Positions 8,790-18,706 are shown, counted from the first letter of the stretch. The stretch is DNA of 64,000 nt from Vibrio sp. 10N (GCF_036245475.1 NZ_BTPM01000002.1:930001-994000), one strand, 5' to 3'. The notes: generated by a model from the sequence alone, not told the origin. Translations and numbers: made by a program.

Positions 8790-9851
8790 ATGGGCATTAA
8801 ATCCATCGTTAACAAAATACCAATTAACTTTTCCAAATCAATACTCGTTCTGCTTACCTCATCAGTGTTGATGGTAAACCTATTCACTATTGATCGTATA
8901 AATAGCATTAATGGTGACCTTTCCGACCGCAAGAACGAGGCAACTTGGTTCGTCTTACAGCTAGTAAAAGAATACTCCAACCTTATTACTCAAGTGAGCA
9001 CCACTCCTTACAACTCTTCTTCCGTTAACCTTGCCTACGATCTTACATGGAGCCGATTCGACATCATTCTAACCAGTAAAGAATCTGCAAAGTTTATCGC
9101 TCAAGCAAACTACCGGTTGTTTTTTGAACATCACTTTGACAAATTCAAAACAGTGGAAAAGTCACTAAAGCTGATTGAACAGCAGCCAGAATTACGGCTT
9201 CCTTTGCTCAAAAGAATCGAATTGAATTTTGAGCAAATCATTCAGTTTATTAACGATAAATTTCGGATCGAGAGTCCCATATCCCAACAACACCGAAATG
9301 AAATAAACAACCTACTAATCATGCAAAAATCAAGTTCTATCGCTCTGATTATATTGGTTATCTTTATCTCTTATGTGTTCTGGTTAGAAGGTCGTTTGAG
9401 GGAAACAATCCAGCGTACTGACCCACTGACTCGGACACTTAACCGTACATCTCTCAATGAAGACCTCAAAGCCAGATCATCATGGGATTGCTGCGAGCTG
9501 TTATCGATTCGAATTCACAACGTACCCGAAGTTAATCAAAAGTATGGAATTGACTATGGCGACATAATCATTAAGACAGCAGCGGAAAGAATAATTACTA
9601 CTCTTGATTCTAACTATCGAGTCTATCGTTATAGTGGTGCACAATTTATCGTTCTACGAGAACAAGTCAAAGAGCCTTCAGGGACCCCTTATTTCCAAAA
9701 TTTGAAAGAGATACTCGCATACCCCCTTGAATTGTCCGATATGACGTTGGTTTTGGATGTGAGTATTATTCAGGATACGGATTTAGAACTAAACCAACTG
9801 CTTGAGCGATTGACACAGCTATCAAGACGACCGCTATCGGTAACACTTTAA
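8790..9851 (+). CDS. Membrane protein with degenerate GGDEF domain
   Basis: A 353-residue inner-membrane protein with a transmembrane segment at about residues 17-37, a helical periplasmic region, a second transmembrane segment near 180-200 and a C-terminal GGDEF-like domain. The domain start is recognisable (TDPLTRTLNRTSL), but the signature that should read GG(D/E)EF is SGAQF within YRYSGAQFIVL. Diguanylate cyclase activity is therefore not expected; a receptor or regulatory role is more likely. GGGAGGT lies just upstream of the start. It forms a two-gene unit with the Cys-less periplasmic protein upstream. Confidence 0.8.
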   Translation: MGIKSIVNKIPINFSKSILVLLTSSVLMVNLFTIDRINSINGDLSDRKNEATWFVLQLVKEYSNLITQVSTTPYNSSSVNLAYDLTWSRFDIILTSKESAKFIAQANYRLFFEHHFDKFKTVEKSLKLIEQQPELRLPLLKRIELNFEQIIQFINDKFRIESPISQQHRNEINNLLIMQKSSSIALIILVIFISYVFWLEGRLRETIQRTDPLTRTLNRTSLNEDLKARSSWDCCELLSIRIHNVPEVNQKYGIDYGDIIIKTAAERIITTLDSNYRVYRYSGAQFIVLREQVKEPSGTPYFQNLKEILAYPLELSDMTLVLDVSIIQDTDLELNQLLERLTQLSRRPLSVTL

Positions 9852-9948
9852 TTCACCATACTAGAGGCCTTTGTTCGTGACATTATTGATGTAAGCCATT
9901 GACTTAACCATCAATCGATAGGAAACGGAACCAAAATGACAAGCTCAA

Positions 9949-12357
9949 TTACTTCGAAGAACGCTCATCTCCAACAGTCATCAACTCAGTAATATTTGGT
10001 ATTTTCCGGTCGATTTGGTATTCGCTATAGAACTGGCAAAACTCATCATACTGAAGAGGCTGGCTAATAAAATAGCCTTGCAAGTAGTCACACTCTAACG
10101 ATGCTAGGTACTCACTTTGTAAGTCGGTTTCCACCCCTTCACCCACTACCTTAGCACCGCAACTGTGTCCCAAAGCGACAATGGACTTCAGCATTTTCTT
10201 TTCATCGCCCTTCAAGCAAATCAAGTCAACAAAGCTCTTATCAATTTTTAGTTCATCGACTGGATAATGAAGCAGCTGATTTATCGAAGTAAAGCCGGTT
10301 CCAAAGTCATCTAGCGACATTTTGAACCCTATTTCTCTTAAAGTACTGATCATAGCAATAGTATCTTGGGTACTTTTCACATAACTGGTTTCTGTTATCT
10401 CCAAAATCACGCGACTAAAATCGATAGCATGACTATTACAAATGCTGCAAAGTTGCTCAATAAAACCATTATTATAAAGTTCTAATGCAGAGATATTGAC
10501 GGATATATTACCTGTATAATTACAATCTTTAGTCATTCTCGAGAGATCAAACAGTGCTTTTTCTAGAACCCACTTATCAATCTCGACAATCACATTAGCT
10601 TGCTCTGCGATAGGAATAAACTCATCGGGATAAATACCTTTAGCTTGCAATGCTGGGCATCGAATCAAACTCTCGATACTGCTTACACGGGATGCTTTAA
10701 TGTCAATTAATGGCATATAGTTGAGTTCAAAAGCCCCCTGCTCAATACAAACTAGCAGTTGTTTCTCAATTTCTTCACGGCGCGCCAGTTCGGCTAAAAG
10801 CGCCTCATCAAAAACAGAGATAGGCGTACCATTGGTAACTTGTTTTGCTTTCGCTAAGGTTTCCTCTAATCCCTTTTGCCAAATTTTAACATGATGTTGA
10901 TTAGTTAAAGGGATAACCGCCATTGCTATCTCAATATGCGAAGTAAATCCCTTTGATGAAAAAGCCTTGAAATACCGCTCTCTAAACTGCGTCGCTAGTG
11001 CTTTGGCGTTATGCACATTGGTAGTACTGAGCACCGCACAAAAAGTGTTTGAACCATATCGGCTCAACGAATAGTCACTGTATCCCACTCCCTGTTGGTT
11101 TTGATTATTGCTGGCAAGTTGAACCATCTGCTCACTGAGACGAATCAGAAGCTGATCAGCAAAGTCTTGTCCATGGATATCATTGATTCTTCTAAAGTTC
11201 ACAATATCCCAAGCGAGCAAGTAGCTATTATCATTCACACAACTAACGACGCGATTCTCCACATAGTCTATGAATGACTTTCGAGTAGCCAGCTTGGTTA
11301 AGTTGTCAAATTCAGCTTCAAATTTTACTTTGGTCAGACTATCAATATACGCATTACGTAAAACAGCAACTTCGCTATTTCCTTTTGATCTCTTGAAGTA
11401 TCTTAACTCTAATCCCCCACGTTGGATGTCATATAGGAGGTTCTGTATCGGACCGGTCACATTTAGACGTACGACAATATGCACAACCGCAAGTAATGTG
11501 GCCAATATAACGGTCACATACCCTAACGCTCTCGCTAATAGTTGTGCTCTGAAATCCGAAAAATAGTCATCTAATACCGTCAGTTCCAACCTTACCCCAT
11601 AACCACTTATCTGATAAATATCTCCATCAATGAAAGTATTTGAGAGTGTACTCACCAATAGCGAAGAATCATCGCTTTTCGAAGGCCCAAATGACATAGA
11701 AACATCTGGGAGCTGGTCGATTTCTGACAATAACTGATTGATCTCTAACATAGGAGCATCAACAACTAATAAACTCCTTTCTTTGCGCGTGAGCGTACGC
11801 TTATCGCCAGAGGACAAAATTGGGTCATAGGCGCTAATAACTGTCCTTCGTAATTCGCCTGTCGAAGATACGTAAACGTCTCGTGTTCTCGAAAAAGACT
11901 CTCCAAGCGACACCAAAACATGAGTGTCGAAAACAGACTGATAAATATCACTTGGCAGCTCACGTGCTATAAAAGGATCACTTACACTGCTCGCAGCAGT
12001 AATGGTAAACAAGTCATCAATCACAAATAGTTGAGCAGAGCCCATTTGCGTGACATACGCTTTCGACATTAGATAGTTAATGTGTGCTTCTAAGAAGTTA
12101 CGAACCCCATAATCACCGGTGTCTTGAAGATGACGAACAAACTGCTCTGATGCGGCTAGCTCCCCACCAAGAAAGTCCATTGCACGACTCTCATACTCGG
12201 CTGCAATGAGCGCTGAAGACGCTCGGCTTACCCAGCGGTCTCGCTCAAGAGCCTGGTATTCACGCAATTGCCACATGTAGACAATGGTAGCCACCGAAAC
12301 AACCAATATGCCAACGATTGGAATGAGTGCAAAATGTAAGCGCTGAACCAATTTCAT
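9949..12357 (-). CDS. MbaA-like membrane GGDEF-EAL protein (GGDEF degenerate)
   Basis: An 802-residue sensor: TM1 at about 9-31, a periplasmic domain to about 274, TM2 at 275-298, a GGDEF-like domain at about 348-510 and an EAL domain to the C-terminus. The GGDEF signature is RYGSNTF, so cyclase activity looks lost. The EAL domain keeps ESLIR, LDDFGTGF, KIDKSFV and VGEGVET, so c-di-GMP phosphodiesterase activity is likely. The gene starts two bases after the stop of a PotD-like periplasmic protein gene. This is the arrangement of V. cholerae nspS-mbaA, where norspermidine-bound NspS contacts MbaA. Whether this is the ortholog or a paralog of mbaA cannot be decided here. Confidence 0.88.
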   Translation of the reverse strand: MKLVQRLHFALIPIVGILVVSVATIVYMWQLREYQALERDRWVSRASSALIAAEYESRAMDFLGGELAASEQFVRHLQDTGDYGVRNFLEAHINYLMSKAYVTQMGSAQLFVIDDLFTITAASSVSDPFIARELPSDIYQSVFDTHVLVSLGESFSRTRDVYVSSTGELRRTVISAYDPILSSGDKRTLTRKERSLLVVDAPMLEINQLLSEIDQLPDVSMSFGPSKSDDSSLLVSTLSNTFIDGDIYQISGYGVRLELTVLDDYFSDFRAQLLARALGYVTVILATLLAVVHIVVRLNVTGPIQNLLYDIQRGGLELRYFKRSKGNSEVAVLRNAYIDSLTKVKFEAEFDNLTKLATRKSFIDYVENRVVSCVNDNSYLLAWDIVNFRRINDIHGQDFADQLLIRLSEQMVQLASNNQNQQGVGYSDYSLSRYGSNTFCAVLSTTNVHNAKALATQFRERYFKAFSSKGFTSHIEIAMAVIPLTNQHHVKIWQKGLEETLAKAKQVTNGTPISVFDEALLAELARREEIEKQLLVCIEQGAFELNYMPLIDIKASRVSSIESLIRCPALQAKGIYPDEFIPIAEQANVIVEIDKWVLEKALFDLSRMTKDCNYTGNISVNISALELYNNGFIEQLCSICNSHAIDFSRVILEITETSYVKSTQDTIAMISTLREIGFKMSLDDFGTGFTSINQLLHYPVDELKIDKSFVDLICLKGDEKKMLKSIVALGHSCGAKVVGEGVETDLQSEYLASLECDYLQGYFISQPLQYDEFCQFYSEYQIDRKIPNITELMTVGDERSSK

Positions 12358-12359
12358 CG

Positions 12360-13427
12360 TTACTTCAATTCCTTCACGATTCGTTGTCGAATTGATAAGC
12401 CTACGTCACTCACCACACGATAGGTGTAGCTTTTGTCGATCAATTTTTGGGTTGGGCTTATCACTGGGTCTTGCAAGTACTCTTGTTCTAGGTAGGATTC
12501 AATATTTGAATTCGGAGTCGAAAACCAGGCTTGCTGAGCGTTTTGGGCCGCAATATCAGGTCTGGTGAGATACTCAATGGCCATCTTTGTTTGCGGCTTA
12601 GTTATAATGCCTGAAGGAACCGCAAGACATTCAACCCATACAAAGGTCCCTTCAGTTGGCACCACGTACTGCCATTCTCCCTCTGAGTGACTACTCGATG
12701 CATTCAGTACATAATCATCACCTGAAAAGCCGAATGCTATATCAGTACTCTCAAGCAGCGACGGGTTATCCACGGAATCTAATATATATTCGGTCGAATT
12801 TAAAAACGCTCTTTGCTGCTTCAATGCGTCGTAAGCAAGCTTTAAATCATTCTTATCATCCGTAAACGGGTCTTTATTACTGGCAAGTAAAGACGCACCA
12901 ATAAGATCGATTGGATGGTAGTACATTGATACACGGCCACGATGTTGTGGATCAGGATTGATTAACTGTTTCCACGAAGTGACGGGCTGCTCAAACGCTG
13001 ATTGTCGGTAAACAATGCCGCTCGTGCCCCAGGCGTAAGGAATACCATAATCACCACACTGCTCAAACCATCTTGCTTCAAATCGATTTTCCAGTTCATG
13101 TCTAATTTCAATCAGCGGTTGCATTACTCCCTGCTCCGCCAACATATTTAAACGGACACTTTCAATCACCACAAGATCAATCGAATTGCGCCTCTTACTG
13201 AGTAGTAGCTCATCACGAACGGACTCATCGGAAAAGTAGGTTTCTTTTAAATGAAGGTGTTGCTCGTCCACCAAACGCTCGATCACCGCCGGGGACAAAA
13301 ACGCCTCCCAGTTGTACAAGTGTATCGTCGCCGCTCGATCCGAAGAAGAAGCGTTAGACGCTGCAAATATTGTCAGCCCACCACACAACAGAGTCGATAA
13401 ACGACAACAGCGATCCACCACTAGCAT
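12360..13427 (-). CDS. NspS/PotD-like periplasmic binding protein
   Basis: A 355-residue periplasmic protein with a signal peptide (ending near ASNASS) and the spermidine/putrescine-binding fold. IHLYNWEAFLSPAVIERL is the typical start of PotD-type mature proteins, followed by DLVVIES and IPYAWGTSGIVYR. No permease or ATPase gene is nearby. The next gene, two bases on, encodes the GGDEF-EAL membrane protein, so it likely serves as a sensor subunit, as NspS does for MbaA, rather than in transport. AAGGATTAGCCA precedes the ATG at 13427. Ligand specificity (polyamine) is inferred from family only. Confidence 0.85.
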   Translation of the reverse strand: MLVVDRCCRLSTLLCGGLTIFAASNASSSDRAATIHLYNWEAFLSPAVIERLVDEQHLHLKETYFSDESVRDELLLSKRRNSIDLVVIESVRLNMLAEQGVMQPLIEIRHELENRFEARWFEQCGDYGIPYAWGTSGIVYRQSAFEQPVTSWKQLINPDPQHRGRVSMYYHPIDLIGASLLASNKDPFTDDKNDLKLAYDALKQQRAFLNSTEYILDSVDNPSLLESTDIAFGFSGDDYVLNASSSHSEGEWQYVVPTEGTFVWVECLAVPSGIITKPQTKMAIEYLTRPDIAAQNAQQAWFSTPNSNIESYLEQEYLQDPVISPTQKLIDKSYTYRVVSDVGLSIRQRIVKELK

Positions 13428-13613
13428 TGGCTAATCCTTTAGCTATGACATTTCTAAAAGACTAGGACAACCAATGAGGGAATTCGATAAAAGTAGCTTC
13501 TCATAGTTGAGAATACTGCCTATCTAAGAGCTACCGAAGCAAGTTTCTTTGTTACTGAATAATATGGGGATAAAAGCACGCCCACAGCCAGAGTGCGAAA
13601 GAATTGAGATTCT

Positions 13614-14294
13614 TTATTTAGGTTCCAGTGGGAGCAACTGGTTCGCCATCTCACCTGTCACCATGTCAATGCTGACATGGTACAGGTTGTCGGGATCCCC
13701 ATGATGCCTGAAGGTAAACTGATAGCTGTGAACAGGATAGAAAATCGGCACATCTGTAACTTGCTTTAGATCATAACCATCTTGAACAAATACTTCTTGG
13801 ACCTCGACCCGCGATTGTGCCGCCTCCAACTCTAATTGACGATCATAAGCCGGAGCAACCGACGGGTTGCTAGGATAGCCAGTGCCGTCATATGTCAAAG
13901 TACGTAACGAACCATCACTCCATACATAGAGATCTTTCCAGCCATTATGCACTCGATTAGACAACAAGATTGGCACCTCTGTTACCGTCATTCGATGGAG
14001 TACAACTCCTTTATCATCGAACAAATACGCCATACAACCGCCTGAGCCACAAAAATAAGGGTCCTGCATCAAGACCATCAACTCGTCACGTCCATCGCCG
14101 TTTAAATCAGCGGCACCCGCTAGATATCGGTAATCCTTGTCTCTAGGGTCGAGCTTTTCCGGAACCAATATGTCTTCTACAACCAACCTATCAATATTGT
14201 CGAGCGTGAAAACCTCAGGTCGCGGTTCGCTGGTGTATTCATTGCAGCCTTGCATTAAGGCAGCAACCGAAAATAGTACAATGGCTCGCTTCAC
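13614..14294 (-). CDS. Lipoprotein with an FG-GAP/VCBS-like segment
   Basis: A protein of about 226 residues. With GTG at 14294 as start, it begins with a lipoprotein signal ending in the lipobox LMQGC, and GGAGACGGAT lies just upstream, which decides this start over the longer frame from 14354. The segment LAGAADLNGDGRDELMVLM has the DxNxDGxxD calcium-loop pattern of FG-GAP/VCBS repeats. CGSGGC adds a possible disulfide. It is probably anchored to a membrane facing the periplasm; its function is unknown. Confidence 0.75.
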   Translation of the reverse strand: MKRAIVLFSVAALMQGCNEYTSEPRPEVFTLDNIDRLVVEDILVPEKLDPRDKDYRYLAGAADLNGDGRDELMVLMQDPYFCGSGGCMAYLFDDKGVVLHRMTVTEVPILLSNRVHNGWKDLYVWSDGSLRTLTYDGTGYPSNPSVAPAYDRQLELEAAQSRVEVQEVFVQDGYDLKQVTDVPIFYPVHSYQFTFRHHGDPDNLYHVSIDMVTGEMANQLLPLEPK

Positions 14295-14369
14295 ATCCGT
14301 CTCCAACACCCAATAATGATACCTAAGTCTATGAAGATAAACGGGGACTCTCAAGGTAAAATTAAAAAA

Positions 14370-14984
14370 TCACAACGTCGTCACCACACGAACCGCCAGC
14401 AAAATCAGCACCAGTCCCGAAACTTGGTCAATTAATTTCGCCTTCGATTTCAGCTTGTTCAACAAGCGTGGTGATGACAACATAAAAGTAATTAACGTGT
14501 ACCACAGACCATCAACAACTAATGGAGTGAAGACGATGATCGCTTTGTCAGAGACTTCACTACCAACGGCAACAAATTGGCTGAACAACGCGGTAAAGAA
14601 CAACGCGATTTTCGGACTCAATAGAGAAATGAATAGCCCCTCTTTTGCTGCAACCATTACCGAGACTTGTTTGCCCGACTCTAATCGCTCTACAATCCCA
14701 CCTTTTGAGCGCAGCGCGTTATAACCCAACCATGCGAGATAAAGCGCACCAAGTAATGAAATTCCTTTAAATACCATAGGAAATTGATGCAGTAACACCG
14801 ATAAGCCGAGCACTGTCACCAATGCATAAACGCCAATACCAAACGCATGTGCCCAAGCGGTTGCTAGGCCATGCTGTCGTCCACCCGCCAGACTGTGTTT
14901 AGCCACAATCGCTAAGCTTGGTCCTGGTGACATCGCTCCCAACAGACAAATCGCTAACAGTGACAACCAAATAGTAAAACTCAT
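14370..14984 (-). CDS. LysE/RhtB-family amino-acid exporter
   Basis: A 204-residue, six-helix inner-membrane protein. The family signature GAMSPGPSLAIVAKHSLAGG lies in the first 35 residues, followed by ALYLAWLGYNALRS. LysE/RhtB members export amino acids or homoserine lactone-like solutes. AAGGAGAAAATCT precedes the ATG. A LysR gene lies upstream on the same strand about 100 bp away and may control it. The substrate is not predictable. Confidence 0.9.
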   Translation of the reverse strand: MSFTIWLSLLAICLLGAMSPGPSLAIVAKHSLAGGRQHGLATAWAHAFGIGVYALVTVLGLSVLLHQFPMVFKGISLLGALYLAWLGYNALRSKGGIVERLESGKQVSVMVAAKEGLFISLLSPKIALFFTALFSQFVAVGSEVSDKAIIVFTPLVVDGLWYTLITFMLSSPRLLNKLKSKAKLIDQVSGLVLILLAVRVVTTL

Positions 14985-15089
14985 AGATTTTCTCCTTCTT
15001 TGAGCGTCAATCTACCATCGGCCATCAATGATTTGAAATCACGATTTATCATCATCACCATGATCTAAAATCATACTTATAGCCTAAGG

Positions 15090-16007
15090 TCAGTCTCGGA
15101 CGGAGTACATAGAGGTTCGCATATGCGTTAACACTTGTTCCCGCAACCACGTGTGCGCGGGATCTTGATCATACTTGGGGTGCCAAATGAGCCAATAAAG
15201 GTGTGTGGGCGGAGTAAAAGGCAAAGAAAAGGAGCGCAACCCCAATGACTGCGCGAGATTGACAGCTATATGTTGAGGCAGCGTTAGCAAACCATCACTC
15301 TGTTGCAGCATAGCGAACGCAGAGCTAAAGAAGGGAGTGGAAACCAAGATGCGGCGCTTGAGACCTCTCTCTTTCATCGTTCTATCAAGAAAGCTGTCTT
15401 TATCGCCACCCGCAGAAATACGGATATGCGGATAGCGCTCTAAGTCCTCGAAACTCAACTCTGGATGATTGGATAATGGATGCTGCTTGCGCATCACAAT
15501 CACTGGCAAATCTTCACCTATTTTGCGCGAACTCAAACCGACTGGAGCTTCTGGTAGCATGGTTGATGCAAGCTGTACGTCAGAATCTCCTAACTGCTGC
15601 AATAAATTGGGCTCCCAAAGGCGATAGGAAAAGTCCATTAACGGTGCATATTCAGCAATCCGTCCAACCAACTCGGGAAAAATATACTGTGCGACGTAAT
15701 CAGATGAAGAAAAAGTCAGTGTTTGCTGGTAGAGCTTGGGGTCGAACTCATCACTACCTAGTACGCGATGAATGTTTTCAAGTAACGGCTCCAGCTCTCG
15801 GCTGAGTTTGAGTGCACGTGGTGTCAACACATAGTGGCTCCCCTCTCGAACCAATAACGGATCTTGATAAATATCACGTAGCTGGCTCAATTGGCGGCTT
15901 ACAGCCGATTGCGTTAAATTAAGACGCGTAGCCGCTCGGCTCACATGGCGCTCTGCAAGCAGCACCTGCAATGTGTAAAGGAGGTTAAGGTTAGTTTTAC
16001 TGTTCAT
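15090..16007 (-). CDS. LysR-family transcriptional regulator
   Basis: A 305-residue LysR regulator of the NodD/LeuO-like subgroup. The N-terminal HTH reads SRAATRLNLTQSAVSRQLSQL, and the linker has PLLVREGSHYVLTPRA. The effector domain fills the rest. It is encoded upstream of the LysE-type exporter on the same strand, so the exporter or a remote gene may be its target. The start gives a normal LysR N-terminus (MNSKTNLNLLYTLQVLLAE). Confidence 0.9.
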   Translation of the reverse strand: MNSKTNLNLLYTLQVLLAERHVSRAATRLNLTQSAVSRQLSQLRDIYQDPLLVREGSHYVLTPRALKLSRELEPLLENIHRVLGSDEFDPKLYQQTLTFSSSDYVAQYIFPELVGRIAEYAPLMDFSYRLWEPNLLQQLGDSDVQLASTMLPEAPVGLSSRKIGEDLPVIVMRKQHPLSNHPELSFEDLERYPHIRISAGGDKDSFLDRTMKERGLKRRILVSTPFFSSAFAMLQQSDGLLTLPQHIAVNLAQSLGLRSFSLPFTPPTHLYWLIWHPKYDQDPAHTWLREQVLTHMRTSMYSVRD

Positions 16008-16060
16008 CGGCCTATCTGCTTTATCGAAAGACCAAGATCAAATGTGACTACCCGTCGCGA

Positions 16061-17539
16061 CTACTTAATCGGCTGGGCAACCGGTATTTTTGATGGAAGG
16101 TAGTCGATAACTGCTTGGTTCTTCCCTTGTTTTTTAGCAGCATACATGAGTTTGTCGGCCTCATACAGCGTCTCAAAGTCGCCAGCGCTCTGATAAATCA
16201 CACAACCTACGCTCACTGTTACCCTCTGGTAATCTATTTCCGCAAGCTCTATCTCTCTTACTGCGTCGCAAATGTTCTTTGCAAGCTGCTCTGATGCGCA
16301 GGTTATCTGGTCGACAAAAGCGAGAGCAAATTCCTCTCCTCCGATTCTGGCTATGGTTTGAGACTGGCCAGTCAAGCTACTCAGCTTTTCTGCCACGCTC
16401 TTAATGACCAAGTCACCTTTCACGTGCCCATAGGTATCATTGATGGCCTTGAAATTATCGATGTCAACGATCATTACTGTCAGGTTACCCTTGAGTTGAC
16501 CATAGCGTTGCAGCTTTTCAAGAAAGTAACGACGATTCCAAAGTCCGGTTAACGCGTCTGTTTCTGAGAGATGTTTTAGTCTTTGATTGCTTCTCGCCAG
16601 CTCTGCTGTGCGCAGCTTTAATGCGAATTTGAATACGAGTAAGTAGCTCGCCACCAGAGCCACAATGATGCCAACGGCCAGTTTCGGCAAATAATCTGGA
16701 TAGACAGTCGCAATGTACATCCAACGATTGAGTATCCGTTCACGCTCTTGTGCAGTGACCTTGTTGAAACGAGCAATGACACTCCCTAATGCCTGAGCGC
16801 GCTGAATAGAAGTCGCATAATACAGGTTTCCAGAGTATAAGTGCTTCACATCTATAAATTGACCACTGGCTCGGGAGGTCGTGAGGTAGTAGTTGGCAAC
16901 TTGAAGATCGGCAACAAACGCGCGTATACGATTACCCAGCGCGGCCTCGATCATCAAGGCATTGTTAGCAAAATATGTCAGGGCGACATTTGGATAATGC
17001 GTTTGCATATATTCAGCTTCATAACCACCGTTCACTACGCCAACGTTGTGATTGTGGTTTCCCTGTAAGAAGGCGTTGGCATCGAAGGTTTGTAAAGAGT
17101 GATGAAAGTAAAGCTGAGTATCTATCTGAAACAGCGTACGACCATACGCTAAGTAGCCTGACCGCGCCTCGGACCAAAGTAACCCAGCATGTATATCCGC
17201 TTGATTGCGTTTCACTCGATCCAGCGACTCTTTCCAGTCTACCAATTGAAATTCAATCTCGACATTATTGACTTGCCCATAAGCTTTCCAAAAATCCACC
17301 AAGATCCCGGCTGGCTGACCTGTGTCATCTATAAATGAATAAGGTTTCCAAGCTTTTGAGTTGGTGACAATTAGACGATTTTCTGAAAACGGTAGATCGA
17401 CCTGGGACCGTACGTCGTAAACATTCAAATTTTGCGAGTCAGTTTCATCAGACGCGACGGCAACACGACAGATCAAAACCAGTATCAAAGCTAATGACCA
17501 GAGCACATTAAACCGGGTCATAATCAACATGTTACACAC
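16061..17539 (-). CDS. Diguanylate cyclase with periplasmic SBP_bac_3 sensor domain
   Basis: A protein of about 492 residues: signal/anchor helix, a periplasmic solute-binding domain of the SBP_bac_3 type (about residues 45-268; RLIVTNSKAWKPYSF, GILVDFWKAYG), one transmembrane helix near 285-303, then a GGDEF domain. The active signature is intact (RIGGEEFALAF, about residue 400). No RxxD inhibitory I-site is visible in front of it, so product inhibition may be weak. Candidate starts are TTG 17545, GTG 17539, ATG 17530 and ATG 17521. I take GTG 17539 because AGG lies nine bases upstream, but the choice is uncertain. Confidence 0.88.
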   Translation of the reverse strand: MCNMLIMTRFNVLWSLALILVLICRVAVASDETDSQNLNVYDVRSQVDLPFSENRLIVTNSKAWKPYSFIDDTGQPAGILVDFWKAYGQVNNVEIEFQLVDWKESLDRVKRNQADIHAGLLWSEARSGYLAYGRTLFQIDTQLYFHHSLQTFDANAFLQGNHNHNVGVVNGGYEAEYMQTHYPNVALTYFANNALMIEAALGNRIRAFVADLQVANYYLTTSRASGQFIDVKHLYSGNLYYATSIQRAQALGSVIARFNKVTAQERERILNRWMYIATVYPDYLPKLAVGIIVALVASYLLVFKFALKLRTAELARSNQRLKHLSETDALTGLWNRRYFLEKLQRYGQLKGNLTVMIVDIDNFKAINDTYGHVKGDLVIKSVAEKLSSLTGQSQTIARIGGEEFALAFVDQITCASEQLAKNICDAVREIELAEIDYQRVTVSVGCVIYQSAGDFETLYEADKLMYAAKKQGKNQAVIDYLPSKIPVAQPIK

Positions 17540-17696
17540 TCGCAACTACCTAATAAGAATATTATTTATAGCCGCTTATTGTGTGACATGCCTTCCGTAT
17601 TTTTGAATTTCTCGACCTAGATCGCACAAAGCCAGCTCACCCATCACTTCCTTATAAAAAGCAGGAACATAGGGATCGATCTATAAATTCCCATAT

Positions 17697-18389
17697 TTAA
17701 CTAAGAGCAAAGTTGACTGCCGCCTCACTGTGAATTTGCGTAGTATCATAGAGTGGAATTCGAGTATCGGATTGCTTTATCAGCATCGCAATTTCTGTAC
17801 AGCCTAAAATAATCGCTTGAGCGCCACGTGCGGCTAGATCATCAACAATTCTCAAATACTCTTGCTTAGAGGGTGATCGTATCTCGCCTTTTACCAGCTC
17901 TTGGTAAATGACATCGTGGATGAGTTTGCGCTGACTATGGATTGGGGTGAGTACATCAATACCAAACTGTTGCTCTAACCGACCTTTGTAAAAGTCTTGT
18001 TCCATCGTAAAGGCCGTGCCAAGCAAGCCCACTTTCGAGATTCCATCTTTTGCTAAAACTTGTGCGGTTGTATCGGCAATATGAATGAGAGGAATCGACA
18101 GCTTTGCCTCTATCTCAGGCGCCACCTTGTGCATGGTATTGGTACAAATCAACAAAGCATCTGCACCAGCGCTTTGGATTGACTGAGCGGCCTGACTTAA
18201 GTGCTCCGCCGCGCCTTGCCAATCTCCTTTGCGTTGCATTGCTTCTATTTCAGCAAAATCGACGCTATAAAGCGCAATCTTGGCGGAGTGAAAGCCCCCT
18301 TTCGCCGCTTTTACCCCTTCATTAATCGCTTTGTAGTAGTTCGCTGTCGACTCCCAGCTCATTCCACCAAGTAGGCCAATAGTTTTCAT
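17697..18389 (-). CDS. Aspartate/glutamate racemase family protein (YgeA/RacX-like)
   Basis: A 230-residue cytoplasmic Asp/Glu racemase-fold protein. The two catalytic cysteines are in place: LLICTNTMHK (near residue 83) and ILGCTEIAMLI (near residue 197). The N-terminus MKTIGLLGGMSWEST is typical of the RacX/YgeA group, which racemises several amino acids and may supply D-amino acids. AAGGAATCAAA precedes the ATG. It appears to stand alone. The substrate is not predictable. Confidence 0.9.
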   Translation of the reverse strand: MKTIGLLGGMSWESTANYYKAINEGVKAAKGGFHSAKIALYSVDFAEIEAMQRKGDWQGAAEHLSQAAQSIQSAGADALLICTNTMHKVAPEIEAKLSIPLIHIADTTAQVLAKDGISKVGLLGTAFTMEQDFYKGRLEQQFGIDVLTPIHSQRKLIHDVIYQELVKGEIRSPSKQEYLRIVDDLAARGAQAIILGCTEIAMLIKQSDTRIPLYDTTQIHSEAAVNFALS

Positions 18390-18706
18390 TTTGATTCCTT
18401 ATCGTCTTCCTAGAGCCTGACTATAACCAAGTGGCTAAGTCATAATCAACGAATTAGTTAAGGAAATTCTTACAGTTACCTTAGGGTTCAAGTAACAAGC
18501 GAATCCCTTATTGAGCCTTGTCTCAACGGTAATCAGACCAGTAAAATTACTTACTTAAAATGCTAAAGAATTCTTCTTTGGTACCGATACACTATCTAGC
18601 TATACAAAACAGTGTTCTTAATAATAAATTCATTTCATAGCACCTTGTATACATTCAATGTCAGCCAACCAATAGATCAATAGTTTTAGCGAATCTAGGA
18701 CATAGT
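18390..18706 (+). promoter_or_regulatory. Upstream region of the chemoreceptor with a FliA-type promoter
   Basis: No gene is seen in this stretch. TAAA at 18564-18567, a 15-base spacer and ACCGATAC at 18583-18590 match the sigma-28 pattern TAAA-N15-GCCGATAA at 10 of 12 positions. This would couple the chemoreceptor to flagellar gene expression, with a leader of roughly 110 nt. It is a pattern match only. Confidence 0.55.

Noticed and set aside
8790..9851. Active diguanylate cyclase
   Set aside because: The catalytic signature is SGAQF rather than GG(D/E)EF, so activity is not supported.
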